Origin: Nocardia fluminea
GTDB lineage: Bacteria > Actinomycetota > Actinomycetes > Mycobacteriales > Mycobacteriaceae
Assembly (NCBI RefSeq): GCF_002846365.1
Contig: NZ_PJMW01000002.1
Location: 3,162,001-3,226,000 of the forward strand
Length of the DNA stretch: 64,000 nt
Direction: 5' to 3'
Shown here piece after piece: positions 9,132 through 18,387 of this stretch. Each line of letters starts with the position of its first letter. Position 1 is the stretch's first letter. The notes beneath the pieces were generated by a model. It did not search any database and was not told where the DNA came from. It worked only from the letters and a program-made list of their open reading frames with translations. Made by a program: the position numbers and the translations under genes.

Positions 9132-9983
9132 CTAGTCGGACAACCGGCTCAGTGTGTCGGTGAGTGCGATACGCCAGGGGCGAAGCGGGGTGAGGCCCGC
9201 CGCGTTCCAGACCGCGGGTGACAGCACCGAATACGCCGGGCGCGGTGCGGGTCTGGGGAATTCGCTGGACGCGCACGGCAGCACCCGGCTCGGGTCGGCG
9301 CCCAGCTCGGTGAAAACGGCCGCGGCGAGATCGAACCAGGTGGCGGTGCCGGAATTGGTGGCGTGCAACACACGGGGGGCGTCGGGGCGGGTGCTCAGTT
9401 CGAGCAGGCCCGCGGCGAGATCGGCGGCACTGGTGGGGGAGCCGAGCTGGTCGTTCACCACCGTGACGGTGTCACGCTCGGCTTCCAGCCTGCGCATGGT
9501 CGCGACGAAATCCCCCTCGACACCGGAATAGACCCACGCGGTGCGCACGACCTGGGCGCCCAGCGCGAGCACCGCCTGCTCACCGGCAAGCTTGGATCGG
9601 CCGTAGACGGTTGCCGGTCCGGTGGGGTCATCGGGTTCGTAAGGAGTGCGCGCGGTCCCGGGAAAGACGTAATCGGTGGACACGTGGATCAGCCGCGCGC
9701 CCGCCGCGGCGCAGGCCGCGGCCAGTACGCCCGGTCCGGTCGCGTTGGCGGCGAAGGCGGCGTCCACGTCGGTTTCGGCGGCGTCGACCGCGGTGTAGGC
9801 GGCGCAGTTGATCACGACGGCGCCCGGTGTGAGGGCAGCGTCGACGGCAGCGCGGTCGGTGATGTCGAGTTCGGCCCGCCCGAAGCCACGCGCCTCGGGT
9901 GCCAGGCGCAGGATCTGTCGCCCCAACAGACCACGTGCGCCGGTTACGATCAGCTGAGCGGGGGCGGGGAAATCGACGTTCAC
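9132..9983 (-). CDS. rmlD: dTDP-4-dehydrorhamnose reductase
   Basis: An extended SDR of 283 residues with the Rossmann motif GARGLLGRQIL at the N-terminus, NCAAYTAVDAAETD near residue 60, STDYVFPG near 105 and the catalytic YGRSKLAGE near 128. It makes the last step to dTDP-L-rhamnose using NAD(P)H and supplies wbbL immediately downstream. GTG start. The divergent LCP gene begins about 165 bp away, so the intergenic region probably contains both promoters. Slightly shorter than the M. tuberculosis protein (304 residues). Confidence 0.95.
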   Translation of the reverse strand: MNVDFPAPAQLIVTGARGLLGRQILRLAPEARGFGRAELDITDRAAVDAALTPGAVVINCAAYTAVDAAETDVDAAFAANATGPGVLAAACAAAGARLIHVSTDYVFPGTARTPYEPDDPTGPATVYGRSKLAGEQAVLALGAQVVRTAWVYSGVEGDFVATMRRLEAERDTVTVVNDQLGSPTSAADLAAGLLELSTRPDAPRVLHATNSGTATWFDLAAAVFTELGADPSRVLPCASSEFPRPAPRPAYSVLSPAVWNAAGLTPLRPWRIALTDTLSRLSD

Positions 9984-10148
9984 GCGGCCAGTCTGGCACG
10001 CCGGGGCACGTGCGGTTGGGCCCGAGTGTGGTAACTGTTGGTTAGCCTGTGATGGCCGGTGTCCTCGGACGAGCCCGGGCTAACGACAAGGCGGAGTTTG
10101 CCGGGGGAAGAGCGGACCGGGCGCGGAGTTCGTCGAGAGGATGCACGA

Positions 10149-11627
10149 GTGCGAGAGTCGACAAGACCGGTCAGCGCGCCTGCGGGCACCTTCGGCCCGG
10201 CCAAACTGATGGTGGCGATCTCGGCGGTGCTGGTGCTGGCACTCACCGGATTCGCCTGGCGCAGTGTCGACAACCTGATCGCCAACATCGACCGGATCGG
10301 TGGCCTCGGCCTCGGCGGTGAGCGCGACGGCGCTGTCGACATCCTGCTGGTCGGCGTCGACAGCCGCACCGACGCGCACGGCAATCCGCTCACCACCGCC
10401 GAACGCGCGATGCTGCACGCGGGCGACGAGGTGGGCACCAATACCGACACCATCGTGCTGATCCGCGTGCCCAACGACGGCCGCTCGGCCACCGCGATCT
10501 CCATCCCGCGCGACTCCTATGTCGACGTCGGCGGCGGCCAGGGCAAGGCCAAGATCAACTCCGCCTACGGCTCGACCAAGGAGACCGAACGCGCCGAACT
10601 GCTCGCCGACGGCAAATCCGAGGCCGAGGCCGAACGCGAGTCGACCAAGGCGGGCAGGCAGGCGCTGATCAAATCGGTGGCGAACCTGACCGGTATCACC
10701 GTCGACCACTACGCCGAGGTGAGCCTGCTCGGCTTCGTCCTGCTCACCGACTCGGTCGGCGGCGTCGAGGTGTGCCTGAATCAGGCGGTGGACGAACCGA
10801 TGTCGGGCGCGGATTTCCCGGCCGGGCGTCAGCGTCTCGACGGTCAGGAGGCGTTGAGCTTCGTGCGCCAGCGCCATGATCTCGAACGCGGCGACATCGA
10901 CCGGATCGTGCGCCAGCAGGTGTTCATGGCGCAATTGGTCGGCCAGTTGCTCAATGCCAAGACCCTGGCCAATCCGGGCAAGCTCAGTGAGATCAGCGAA
11001 GCGGTGGGGCGCACCGTCGTGCTCGACGACGACTGGGACGTACTGGCCTTCCTCCAGCAGCTCAAGGATCTGTCCGGCGGCAAGGTGGAATTCGAGACGA
11101 TTCCCGTCTCCGACCTCAACAGCATGACCTCGGCCGGGGAGTCGGTGGTGAAGGTCGACCCGAAGAAGGTGCAGAGTTTCGTCGCCGGGCTCGTGGGCGA
11201 GGAGAAGAAGGAAGACACCGCGCCGAAGATCGACACCTCGACCGTGACGGTGAACGTGCTCAACGCCGGCGGCGCCACCGGACTCGCGGGCAAGGTGTCC
11301 ACGGTCCTGACGGGCGAGGGCTTCCGGGAAGGCGCGGTCGGCAACTACACCGGCGGCAGCGTGAGCTCGAGCCGTGTGCTGGCCGCCGACGCCGGCGACC
11401 CCAAGGCGGCGGCGGTCGCGGAGGCGCTGGGTGGCTTGACGGTGGTCGCCGACGAGACGATGTCGGCGGATACAGTGAGCGTGGTGCTGGCCGGCGACTA
11501 TTCTGGTCCCGGCTCGGCCGCGGCAGGCATGTTCGATCTCGACGCGACATCCTCGGCGACCGCGACACCGATACCGCCCGCCCCGCCGATCGACGCAGGC
11601 CAGAACGGACCGAAATGTGTGAATTGA
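10149..11627 (+). CDS. LytR-CpsA-Psr (LCP) family ligase
   Basis: LCP proteins attach secondary polymers, in mycolata arabinogalactan, to peptidoglycan. The protein has a short cytoplasmic N-terminus, one membrane helix (about residues 20-42), an LCP domain beginning at VDILLVGVDSRTD with the conserved DTIVLIRV and SIPRDSYVD segments and KINSAYG, then a C-terminal LytR_C domain (TVNVLNAGGATGLAG). The start is uncertain. A GTG at 10149 has GAGAGG 8 nt upstream and gives 492 residues. A GTG at 10059 would add 30 residues encoded by codons with atypically low third-position GC, and is near a TAGCCT -10-like box at 10043-10048. It is the syntenic counterpart of Rv3267. Confidence 0.9.
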   Translation: MRESTRPVSAPAGTFGPAKLMVAISAVLVLALTGFAWRSVDNLIANIDRIGGLGLGGERDGAVDILLVGVDSRTDAHGNPLTTAERAMLHAGDEVGTNTDTIVLIRVPNDGRSATAISIPRDSYVDVGGGQGKAKINSAYGSTKETERAELLADGKSEAEAERESTKAGRQALIKSVANLTGITVDHYAEVSLLGFVLLTDSVGGVEVCLNQAVDEPMSGADFPAGRQRLDGQEALSFVRQRHDLERGDIDRIVRQQVFMAQLVGQLLNAKTLANPGKLSEISEAVGRTVVLDDDWDVLAFLQQLKDLSGGKVEFETIPVSDLNSMTSAGESVVKVDPKKVQSFVAGLVGEEKKEDTAPKIDTSTVTVNVLNAGGATGLAGKVSTVLTGEGFREGAVGNYTGGSVSSSRVLAADAGDPKAAAVAEALGGLTVVADETMSADTVSVVLAGDYSGPGSAAAGMFDLDATSSATATPIPPAPPIDAGQNGPKCVN

Positions 11628-11630
11628 CCC

Positions 11631-12344
11631 ATGCGTGAGCCGAATTCGACCCTGACCGACGCACTCCTCGACCCCATACTCGAACGTGATCCCGCCGGAC
11701 CACGCGTCACCTGGTACGACGACGCCACCGGTGCGCGGATCGAACTGTCCGGGCTGACGCTGGCCAACTGGGCCGCCAAGACCGCGAACCTGATCCGCGA
11801 CGAATTCGCGCTCACCCCGGGCGCCAGGGTCGCGGTGCTGTTGCCCGCGCACTGGCAGACCGCCGCGGTGCTGCTCGGCTGCTGGTGGGCCGGAACCGAA
11901 GTGGTGCTCGCACCCGATCCCGACGCCGACCTCGCCCTGGTCACCCCCGACCGGCTCGACGACGCCGACGGTGTCGACGAAGTGGCGGTGCTGTCGCTGG
12001 ATGCCATGGGGACGCCGGTGCGTGACCTGCCGGTCGGGGTCACCGACTTCGCGACCGCGGTGCGGGTGCACGGTGATCAGTTCCTGCCCGGGGGTTTCCG
12101 GGCGGCGATCGACGGGCTCCCGGTACCGGAAGTGCTGACACTGGCCCGGAAATCCGCCGCGCTGCAAGGCTTTTCCGCCGGCGACCGGGTGTTGTCGAGT
12201 ACGCCGTGGGATACGGTGGAGGAGCTGATCGACGGCTTCGTCGCGGTGTTGTTCGCCGGCGCCTCGCTGGTGCAGGTCGTCAATCCCGATCCGGCCGGTG
12301 TCGACCATCGGGTCGTCACCGAGAAGGTGACCGTCCGGCGCTGA
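11631..12344 (+). CDS. TIGR03089 family protein (truncated acyl-adenylate-like)
   Basis: The 237-residue protein resembles the N-terminal half of AMP-forming ligases (LANWAAKTANLI, PGARVAVLLPAHWQTAAVLLGCWWAG) but lacks the P-loop and C-terminal catalytic core. It matches the actinobacterial TIGR03089 family (Rv3268 in M. tuberculosis). Its function is unknown. It begins 3 bp after the LCP stop, so the two are almost certainly co-transcribed, and the pairing with an LCP gene is conserved in M. tuberculosis. Confidence 0.9.
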   Translation: MREPNSTLTDALLDPILERDPAGPRVTWYDDATGARIELSGLTLANWAAKTANLIRDEFALTPGARVAVLLPAHWQTAAVLLGCWWAGTEVVLAPDPDADLALVTPDRLDDADGVDEVAVLSLDAMGTPVRDLPVGVTDFATAVRVHGDQFLPGGFRAAIDGLPVPEVLTLARKSAALQGFSAGDRVLSSTPWDTVEELIDGFVAVLFAGASLVQVVNPDPAGVDHRVVTEKVTVRR

Positions 12345-12441
12345 CTCCTACCCTGGTATAGGTTCGGGTCCGCCTCGGGGACGTGTCGCGAGTCACACCC
12401 CCTCCGTACTGTGGAAGCAAGACTTCGGCAGAGCGGCAGGG

Positions 12442-13776
12442 GTGGCGATGATTGCGAAATACTGGGTTCGATGGTCGGCCGAACACGGGGCGCCGCGCGC
12501 GATCCTGCGCTGGCAGGTGCGTCGCGGGGATCCGTTCTCGACATTGCTCAGTGGCAGGCAGGGCCTGCACGATCCGTATCCGCTGATCGACGAACTGCGT
12601 GGTCGCGGCGGGATGATCAGAACGTCGGTGTCCTTCGCGACCTTCGATCACGCGCAGGTCCGGGCGATTCTGCGGGACCCGAGATTCGGCGTGCGCCCTG
12701 CCCTCAACACGGAGCTGCCTGCCCCGTGGCGCAAGCTGGCGGGGGTGGTCACGGTGCCGCCCAACCCGGTCGAGCCGCCGTCGATGCTGGTCCTCGACCC
12801 GCCCGAGCACACCCGGATGCGCAAGCCGGTGGCCTCGGCGTTCACCCCGCGCGCGATCGCCCGGCTGCGCGAGCGCGTGGAAGTGGTCACCGCCGAACTG
12901 CTCGAGGCGATGCCCGCGGACGGATCAGTCGACCTGATCACCGATTTCGCGGCCAGGGTGCCCATCGCGATCATCGCCGACATGCTCGGCTTCCCGCCCT
13001 CGGACCGCGAGATGTTTCTGCGATGGGGCGACAAAGTGACGCCGTTGCTCGATCTCGGCACCTCGTGGCGAACGTATCGGGCGGCGATGGCCGCGATCGA
13101 GACCATGAACGACTATCTGGCCGATCACATCGCCACGCTGCGCCGGGCACCGGGCGAGGACATCCTGTCCACGCTGGTCAGCTCGGGCGATCTGAGCCTG
13201 CGGGAACTGCAGGCGGGCGCGAGTCTGCTGATGGGCGCCGGTTTCGAGACGACGGTCAACCTCATCGGCAACGCGGTCGCCGCGCTGTCGGCCCATCCCG
13301 GCCAGCTCGCGCTCGCCCAGGCCGACCCCGACCGCTGGCCCGACGTGGTGGAGGAAACGCTGCGGTTCGATCCGCCCGTCCAGACCACCGCGCGCCAGAC
13401 ACTCGAGGATGTCGACGTCGACGGCGTGCGCGTGCGGGCGAACAGCACGGTCATCCTGTCGCTGGCCGGAGCCAACCGCGACCCGGCGGTCTTCCCCGAC
13501 CCACATCGCTTCGACATCGACCGCCGCAATGCCAAGGAACACGTGGCATTCAGTAGCGGTGTGCACTCCTGCCTCGGTGCGAGCCTGGCCAGGATGGAAG
13601 CGGTCCACGCACTGCGCGCGCTCTACACCCGCTACCCGGATCTGCGGTTGCGCGGCGAGCCGGTCCGCCGAAACCTGTTCACGCTGCACGGTTTCGAGCA
13701 CATGCCGGTCGACCTGGGTCCGGTCGCGCGCACCCCGGCCCCCGATGACCTGGCGGGTGCGTCCCGTCCGGCCTGA
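12442..13776 (+). CDS. Cytochrome P450
   Basis: A soluble bacterial P450 of 444 residues. The I-helix has AGFETT (Glu-Thr acid-alcohol pair), the K-helix has EETLR, and the haem loop is FSSGVHSCLG with the Cys ligand at residue 377; the usual second Gly of FGxGxHxC is Ser here. N-terminal residues 1-35 are basic and aromatic but not a convincing membrane anchor. No ferredoxin or reductase gene is adjacent, so electrons must come from elsewhere. The substrate is unknown. The GTG at 12442 follows a GCAGGG site; an in-frame ATG at 12448 is possible. Confidence 0.92.
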   Translation: MAMIAKYWVRWSAEHGAPRAILRWQVRRGDPFSTLLSGRQGLHDPYPLIDELRGRGGMIRTSVSFATFDHAQVRAILRDPRFGVRPALNTELPAPWRKLAGVVTVPPNPVEPPSMLVLDPPEHTRMRKPVASAFTPRAIARLRERVEVVTAELLEAMPADGSVDLITDFAARVPIAIIADMLGFPPSDREMFLRWGDKVTPLLDLGTSWRTYRAAMAAIETMNDYLADHIATLRRAPGEDILSTLVSSGDLSLRELQAGASLLMGAGFETTVNLIGNAVAALSAHPGQLALAQADPDRWPDVVEETLRFDPPVQTTARQTLEDVDVDGVRVRANSTVILSLAGANRDPAVFPDPHRFDIDRRNAKEHVAFSSGVHSCLGASLARMEAVHALRALYTRYPDLRLRGEPVRRNLFTLHGFEHMPVDLGPVARTPAPDDLAGASRPA

Positions 13777-13826
13777 GTCCGGCGCGCACCGATCCTCCGT
13801 CGGCCGGATGAGCTGTCCGGGCGCGG

Positions 13827-14525
13827 CTACGTGCTCGCACGCCAGCGGTAGCGGGTCTTCGGCCGACCGGCCCGGCCGTAGTCGGCGCGGCGCTCGGCCA
13901 ATCCGTCGTCGGCGAGCTTCTCGAGATAGCGCCATGCCGTGATCCGCGAAACGCCAACGGCCGCAGCGGCATCGGTGGCCGTGATCCCGGACTCGGCCGA
14001 GCGCACCGCCCGCGACACCTCTTCGAGGGTGTGCTGGACAACGCCTTTCGGCGCACCGGCCTTCTGGTCGGCCGTGCGCAGCGCACCGAGCGCGCGGTCG
14101 ATGTCGTACTGCGACAGCGCCGCCTCGCCCGCGGGCAGCGCGGTGTTGAAATCGCGGTAGCGTTCCAGCTTCTCGCGGAACGCGGCGAAGGTGAACGGCT
14201 TGAGCAGGTACAGCACCACACCGTGCGCCACCGCGCTGCGCACCATGTTCAGCTCACGCGCCGAGGTGATCGCGATGACGTCGGGGCGCGGCTGGAGTCC
14301 GTTGAGCGCGGCGGCCACATCGAGGCCGCTGATATCGGGCAGCCCGATGTCCATCAGGACCAGATGGAACGGATTACCGTCGGCGATCGCCTCGGCCGCC
14401 ACCCGCAGCGCGTCGCGTCCGGTGTGCACGACCCCACCGGTGACGAAGCCGTCGAGCCGTTCGAGATAGGCCCGATGGGCCTGGGCGATCAACGGCTCGT
14501 CCTCGACGATCAGGACGCGGATCAT
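13827..14525 (-). CDS. CitB/DcuR-type response regulator
   Basis: A 232-residue regulator with an N-terminal receiver domain (acidic pocket VEDE at residues 7-10, phospho-acceptor Asp59 in LVLMDIGLPD, conserved Thr/Ser in ITSAREL) and a C-terminal winged helix with the HTH AVGVSRITAWRYLEKL near residue 195-210. The family pairs with sensors of citrate, malate or fumarate. Its ATG overlaps the kinase stop by 4 bp, so both are made together. The DctA transporter is transcribed divergently from the kinase, and is the obvious target. Confidence 0.92.
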   Translation of the reverse strand: MIRVLIVEDEPLIAQAHRAYLERLDGFVTGGVVHTGRDALRVAAEAIADGNPFHLVLMDIGLPDISGLDVAAALNGLQPRPDVIAITSARELNMVRSAVAHGVVLYLLKPFTFAAFREKLERYRDFNTALPAGEAALSQYDIDRALGALRTADQKAGAPKGVVQHTLEEVSRAVRSAESGITATDAAAAVGVSRITAWRYLEKLADDGLAERRADYGRAGRPKTRYRWRAST

Positions 14526-16075
14526 GGTGTCTCCCTCAGCGGAATGCGAACGATGACCGCGCTGTGTGGTGCGGCCGTGGTGGTGATGGTGCCGCGGTGT
14601 CGATCGACGAGGCGGTGCACCAGTGCGAGGCCGAGGCCCGCGTGGTCGGATTTCGTGGTGTAGCCGCGTTCGGCGGCCCGCGAGAACATCTGAGCCGACA
14701 TGCCGGGCCCGCTGTCGGACACCTGGACCCACAGCGCGCCGTCACGATGACACACCGACACCTCGACGCGCTTGTCGACGGTGCCCGCCGCGGCGTCGAT
14801 CGCGTTGTCGATCAGGTTGCCCGCCAGGGTGACGGTCTCGTGCGCCGACAGCGGATCGGTGGAGTCCAGCGCGGTGTCCTCGCTGATCGCCAGGCTCACG
14901 CCACGCTCGGCGGCCTGGTCGACCTTGCCGAGCAGCAGTGCGGCCAGCGCCGCGTCGCCGACGGCGGCCAGCAGCCTGTCGATCAGCACCTGCGAGAGCT
15001 GCAGTTCCTCGGTCGCGAAGGCCACCGCTTCGTCGGGGCGGCCCAGCTCGACCATGGTCACCACGGTGTGCAGCCGGTTGGCCGCCTCGTGCGCCTGGGC
15101 GCGCAGCGATTCGGCGAAGCCGCGCACCGAGTCGAGCTCGCCGAGCACCGCGCGCAGCTCGGTCTGATCGCGGATGGTGAGCACCGTGCCGATGTCGCGG
15201 CCCTCCCAGCTCACCAGGTCCTGGTTGACCAGCAGGATGCGGTCGGTGGTCACGTGCGTCTCGTCGCGCACCACACCCCCGCTCATCTGCTGCAGCGAGA
15301 CCGGCAGGTCGCTGCGCAGCACCGGTCCGTCGGGCAGGTCGAGCAGGGTGCGCGCCTGATCGTTGACCACCTCCGCGGCCTCGGCCTGGTCGCCGAACAC
15401 CACCAGGCCCTCGTGCACGGAATGCAGCACCGCGTCGTGGTGCTCGTAGAGCGCGCGCAGTTCGTCGGGCGCCAGCCCGTGCGTCTGGCGGCGCAGCCTG
15501 CGGCTGATCAGGAACGACGACAGCGCGGCCAGCGCGAGACCCATCGCGGCCACGCCGAGGATCAGCGGCAGCTGGGAGGCGACCTGGGTGCTGATCTTGG
15601 CGCGGGTGACGCCCGCCGAGACCAGCGCGACCACCCGGCCGTTGTCATAGACCGGGGTGACCGCGCGGATCGAGGGGCCCAGGGTGCCGGTGAAGGTCTC
15701 GGTGAGGGTCTGGCCGGCCAGGGCGCCGTCGATGCTGCCGACGAACGGCTTGCCGATCAGATCGGGGTTGGTGTGGGTGTAGCGGGTGCGGTCGGTCGCC
15801 ATCACGACGATGAAGTCCATGCCGGTGGCGGCCCTGATCCGCTCGGTGGTCGGTTGCAGCAAGCCGCTGGGATAGGGCGAGTTCACCGCGGCCAGGGTCG
15901 ACGGTGACCGCGCCACGGTGACCGCCACGTCTCTGACCTGCATTTCCGCGGCCAGATCGTGGTCGCGTCTGGCGTCGAGCACGGCCAGCATCGTGCCGAC
16001 GGCGATCAGCAGCGCCAGCACCACCAACTGCCATACGAAGGCCTGTCCCGCGAGCGACAGTCGTCCTCGTCGCAC
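14522..16075 (-). CDS. DcuS/CitA-type sensor histidine kinase
   Basis: The 517-residue sensor has a first membrane helix (about residues 12-33), a periplasmic PDC/PAS-like sensor domain (about 40-170) with the YTHTNPDLIGKPF segment typical of C4-dicarboxylate/citrate sensors, a second helix (about 172-192), a cytoplasmic PAS domain (about 210-300) and an SpoOB-type kinase. The phospho-acceptor His lies in AHEAANRLHT, followed by an N-box (NLIDNAIDAA), DSGPGM and GLGLAL. It is predicted to detect external C4-dicarboxylates and phosphorylate the downstream regulator. Confidence 0.92.
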   Translation of the reverse strand: MRRGRLSLAGQAFVWQLVVLALLIAVGTMLAVLDARRDHDLAAEMQVRDVAVTVARSPSTLAAVNSPYPSGLLQPTTERIRAATGMDFIVVMATDRTRYTHTNPDLIGKPFVGSIDGALAGQTLTETFTGTLGPSIRAVTPVYDNGRVVALVSAGVTRAKISTQVASQLPLILGVAAMGLALAALSSFLISRRLRRQTHGLAPDELRALYEHHDAVLHSVHEGLVVFGDQAEAAEVVNDQARTLLDLPDGPVLRSDLPVSLQQMSGGVVRDETHVTTDRILLVNQDLVSWEGRDIGTVLTIRDQTELRAVLGELDSVRGFAESLRAQAHEAANRLHTVVTMVELGRPDEAVAFATEELQLSQVLIDRLLAAVGDAALAALLLGKVDQAAERGVSLAISEDTALDSTDPLSAHETVTLAGNLIDNAIDAAAGTVDKRVEVSVCHRDGALWVQVSDSGPGMSAQMFSRAAERGYTTKSDHAGLGLALVHRLVDRHRGTITTTAAPHSAVIVRIPLRETP

Positions 16076-16136
16076 CTGTTGCCTCCGACCTGGATTTCTC
16101 GAACGTTATGCGCAGATATGAAACTTATGGACCAAA

Positions 16137-16150
16137 GTGACGGCCGTCAC
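16137..16150. promoter_or_regulatory. Perfect 14-bp palindrome upstream of dctA
   Basis: GTGACGGCCGTCAC is self-complementary and ends 11 bp before the first possible dctA start. It lies between the divergent kinase and transporter genes, so it is a candidate binding site for the CitB/DcuR-like regulator or a repressor. Assignment is inference. Confidence 0.45.
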
Positions 16151-16161
16151 AATAGTTCCTC

Positions 16162-17538
16162 ATGCTCGTCGGCATGAGTGATACCACCGCAGCGCGGAAA
16201 CGCGACCATACCCATTGGCTGTACATCGCGGTGATCATCGCCGTCGTGGCCGGCGTCGTTGTCGGCCGGGTGGCCCCGGAATTCGGTCAGTCACTGGCGC
16301 CGCTGGGCACCGTGTTCGTGAACCTGATCAAGATGATGATCGCACCTGTCATCTTCTGCACGATCGTCCTGGGCATCGGTTCGGTGCGCGCGGCCGCGAC
16401 CGTCGGCAAGGTCGGTGGCCTGGCCATCGCCTATTTCCTGGCCATGTCGACGGTGGCGCTCGGCATCGGGCTCGTCGTCGGCAATCTCATCGACCCCGGC
16501 GAGGGCCTGAACGTCGGAGCCTCCGGAGCGGGTGCGAAATACGCCGATCAGGCGCACAGCGCGGGCGGCACGTGGGACTTCATCCAGAACATCGTGCCGA
16601 CCACGCTGGTGTCCTCGCTGACCGCGGGCAGCGTGCTGCAGGCGCTGTTCGTCGCGCTGCTGGTCGGGTTCGCGGTGCAGGCGATGGGCGATGCGGGCGC
16701 GCCGATCCTGCGGGCGGTCTCGCTGGGTCAGAAGCTGGTGTTCCGGATCCTGTCGATGATCCTGTGGCTCGCGCCGATCGGCGCGTTCGGTGCGATCGCG
16801 AACGTGGTCGGGCGCACCGGCTGGTCGGCGGTGGTGCAGCTGGCGACGCTGATGATCGCGTTCTATCTGACGTGCCTGGTGTTCGTGTTCGGTGTGCTCG
16901 GCGTGATCCTGCGGATGGTCTCCGGCGTCTCGATCCTCAAGCTGTGCCGGTACCTGTCGCGGGAGTACCTGCTGATCGTGGCGACCTCGTCGTCGGAGTC
17001 TGCGTTGCCGCGACTGATCGCGAAGATGGAACACGCCGGGGTGGAGCGCACCACGGTGGGTGTTGTCGTGCCGACCGGATATTCGTTCAACCTCGACGGC
17101 ACCGCCATCTACCTGACGATGGCCTCGATCTTCATCGCCGACGCCATGGGCAAGCCGCTCGCGCTCGGCGAGCAGTTCGGCCTGTTGCTGTTCATGATCA
17201 TCGCGTCCAAGGGCGCGGCGGGCGTCACCGGCGCCGGTCTGGCCACGCTCGCCGGTGGTCTGCAGAGTCACCGGCCCGACCTGCTCGACGGTGTCGGCCT
17301 GATCGTCGGCATCGACCGCTTCATGTCGGAAGCCAGGGCGCTGACGAACTTCTCGGGCAACGCGGTGGCGACGCTGCTGATCGGAACCTGGACCAAGACC
17401 GTCGACGCCGACCGGGCTCGTCGCGTGCTCGATCGTGAGCTGCCGTTCGACGAGGAGACGATGGTCGACGACCACGTCGCCGAACCGGCCGTCGACCTCG
17501 CGAAGCCAGCTCCGGCGCAGGTGGTCGAGGCGCGCTGA
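16162..17538 (+). CDS. dctA: C4-dicarboxylate:cation symporter
   Basis: A 458-residue DAACS family symporter with eight or more membrane helices. Diagnostic segments are NLIKMMIAPVIFCTIV near residue 55-70, the serine-rich re-entrant loop region with ATSSSESALPRL near 275, the GYSFNLDGTAIY motif near 310, and the last helix TNFSGNAVATLLIGTW. It imports succinate, malate or fumarate with Na+ or H+. The ATG at 16162 and the ATG at 16174 are both possible and neither has a good ribosome site. It is divergent from the DcuS/R-like pair, matching sensor-controlled uptake. Confidence 0.93.
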   Translation: MLVGMSDTTAARKRDHTHWLYIAVIIAVVAGVVVGRVAPEFGQSLAPLGTVFVNLIKMMIAPVIFCTIVLGIGSVRAAATVGKVGGLAIAYFLAMSTVALGIGLVVGNLIDPGEGLNVGASGAGAKYADQAHSAGGTWDFIQNIVPTTLVSSLTAGSVLQALFVALLVGFAVQAMGDAGAPILRAVSLGQKLVFRILSMILWLAPIGAFGAIANVVGRTGWSAVVQLATLMIAFYLTCLVFVFGVLGVILRMVSGVSILKLCRYLSREYLLIVATSSSESALPRLIAKMEHAGVERTTVGVVVPTGYSFNLDGTAIYLTMASIFIADAMGKPLALGEQFGLLLFMIIASKGAAGVTGAGLATLAGGLQSHRPDLLDGVGLIVGIDRFMSEARALTNFSGNAVATLLIGTWTKTVDADRARRVLDRELPFDEETMVDDHVAEPAVDLAKPAPAQVVEAR

Positions 17539-17543
17539 GACAG

Positions 17544-17580
17544 CCGAAAGGCCCCGCGAGGAGTTCGCGGGGCCTTTCGG
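17544..17580. terminator. Perfect 16-bp hairpin after dctA
   Basis: CCGAAAGGCCCCGCGA pairs exactly with TCGCGGGGCCTTTCGG around a 5-nt loop. It begins 5 bp after the dctA stop and precedes the convergent DUF4287 gene, so it can terminate both. Confidence 0.85.
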
Positions 17581-17594
17581 TGGCGTGGGATCGT

Positions 17595-17813
17595 TCAGAT
17601 TCTGGACCATTTGCCGGGGTTGAGGTGGAACTGCACCAGGGCGGTGGCGTGCCCGTGGCCGAGGCCGTGCTCGGACTTCAGCCAGGTGACCAAGGCGGTG
17701 TGCCCGGTCGGCTCGGCCGCGTCGAGCAGGGTGAACCACTCGTCGACGGTGCGTCCGTACTTGGTCTCGATGGTGGGGAAGTAGGACGCGGGTCCGTGCG
17801 GCGCGTTCGCCAT
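17595..17813 (-). CDS. DUF4287 domain protein
   Basis: A 72-residue acidic-neutral soluble protein with the DUF4287 pattern: YFPTIETKYGRTVDEWF, then GHTALVTWLKSEHGLGHGHATALV. Members are small, widespread in actinobacteria and without known biochemical role; relatives occur as domains of proteins with a C-terminal DUF5655. It lies 72 bp downstream of the DUF4267 gene on the same strand and may share its promoter. Confidence 0.85.
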   Translation of the reverse strand: MANAPHGPASYFPTIETKYGRTVDEWFTLLDAAEPTGHTALVTWLKSEHGLGHGHATALVQFHLNPGKWSRI

Positions 17814-17885
17814 GGTGGTTCCTCCTCGACGGATGATCGTTATCGGTGAAGACGATGCGGCGGGGCGGGATTCAGCGCTGGGCTG

Positions 17886-18302
17886 TCACGCGGTGACGAG
17901 TCGGCGATCGGTCGCGGTCACACGGCCTTCGCGGAGCAGGAGCACGCCGGCGAGCGCGACGAGGACAGCGGTGAAGCCGTGGACGCCGAGGGCGGTGGCG
18001 GTGGAGCCGTGCCAGCTCAGGACGGTGGCCATGTCACCGAACGGGGTGAGCGAGGTGGCCAGCATGGCGACGCCGAGCGCGAAGCGCTGCTTGGTGGCCA
18101 GCAGGCCGAGGATCACCAGGCCGCTCACCACGTCACGGACGCCCTTGAGGTTCAGGAAGGCCACCGCGTCGCCCTCAGGGACGGCGGGGAGGCCGAAGCC
18201 GGCTGCCGTCGTCTCCGGGACGATCAGGTAGTTGATGCCGACGTAGATGATGAAGAGCCCGCCGAGCAGAGAGAGGGCGGTGGCGATGCGCGAGGTGGTC
18301 AT
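17886..18302 (-). CDS. DUF4267 family membrane protein (DoxX-like)
   Basis: A 138-residue protein with four predicted membrane helices (about residues 8-28, 53-75, 78-98 and 106-128). The NYLIVPETTAAGFGLP loop and LKGVRDVVSGLVIL segment are typical of DUF4267/DoxX-like small membrane proteins. Function is unknown. It is divergent from a TetR gene, and the shared 109-bp region contains two near-identical palindromes, so it is the likely target of that repressor. Confidence 0.87.
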   Translation of the reverse strand: MTTSRIATALSLLGGLFIIYVGINYLIVPETTAAGFGLPAVPEGDAVAFLNLKGVRDVVSGLVILGLLATKQRFALGVAMLATSLTPFGDMATVLSWHGSTATALGVHGFTAVLVALAGVLLLREGRVTATDRRLVTA

Positions 18303-18336
18303 GTGATGCTCCTGGATTTTGTATCTTGCTCTGAAA

Positions 18337-18351
18337 TCTAGCGGCGCTAGG
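18337..18351. promoter_or_regulatory. TetR operator candidate, site 1
   Basis: TCTAGCGGCGCTAGG contains arms CTAGC and GCTAG around a 3-nt centre. It lies 35 bp upstream of the DUF4267 start and shares its arms with site 2. Confidence 0.65.
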
Positions 18352-18387
18352 TGTTGAGGGAACTATAAACCGATCCTCGCTATCTTG

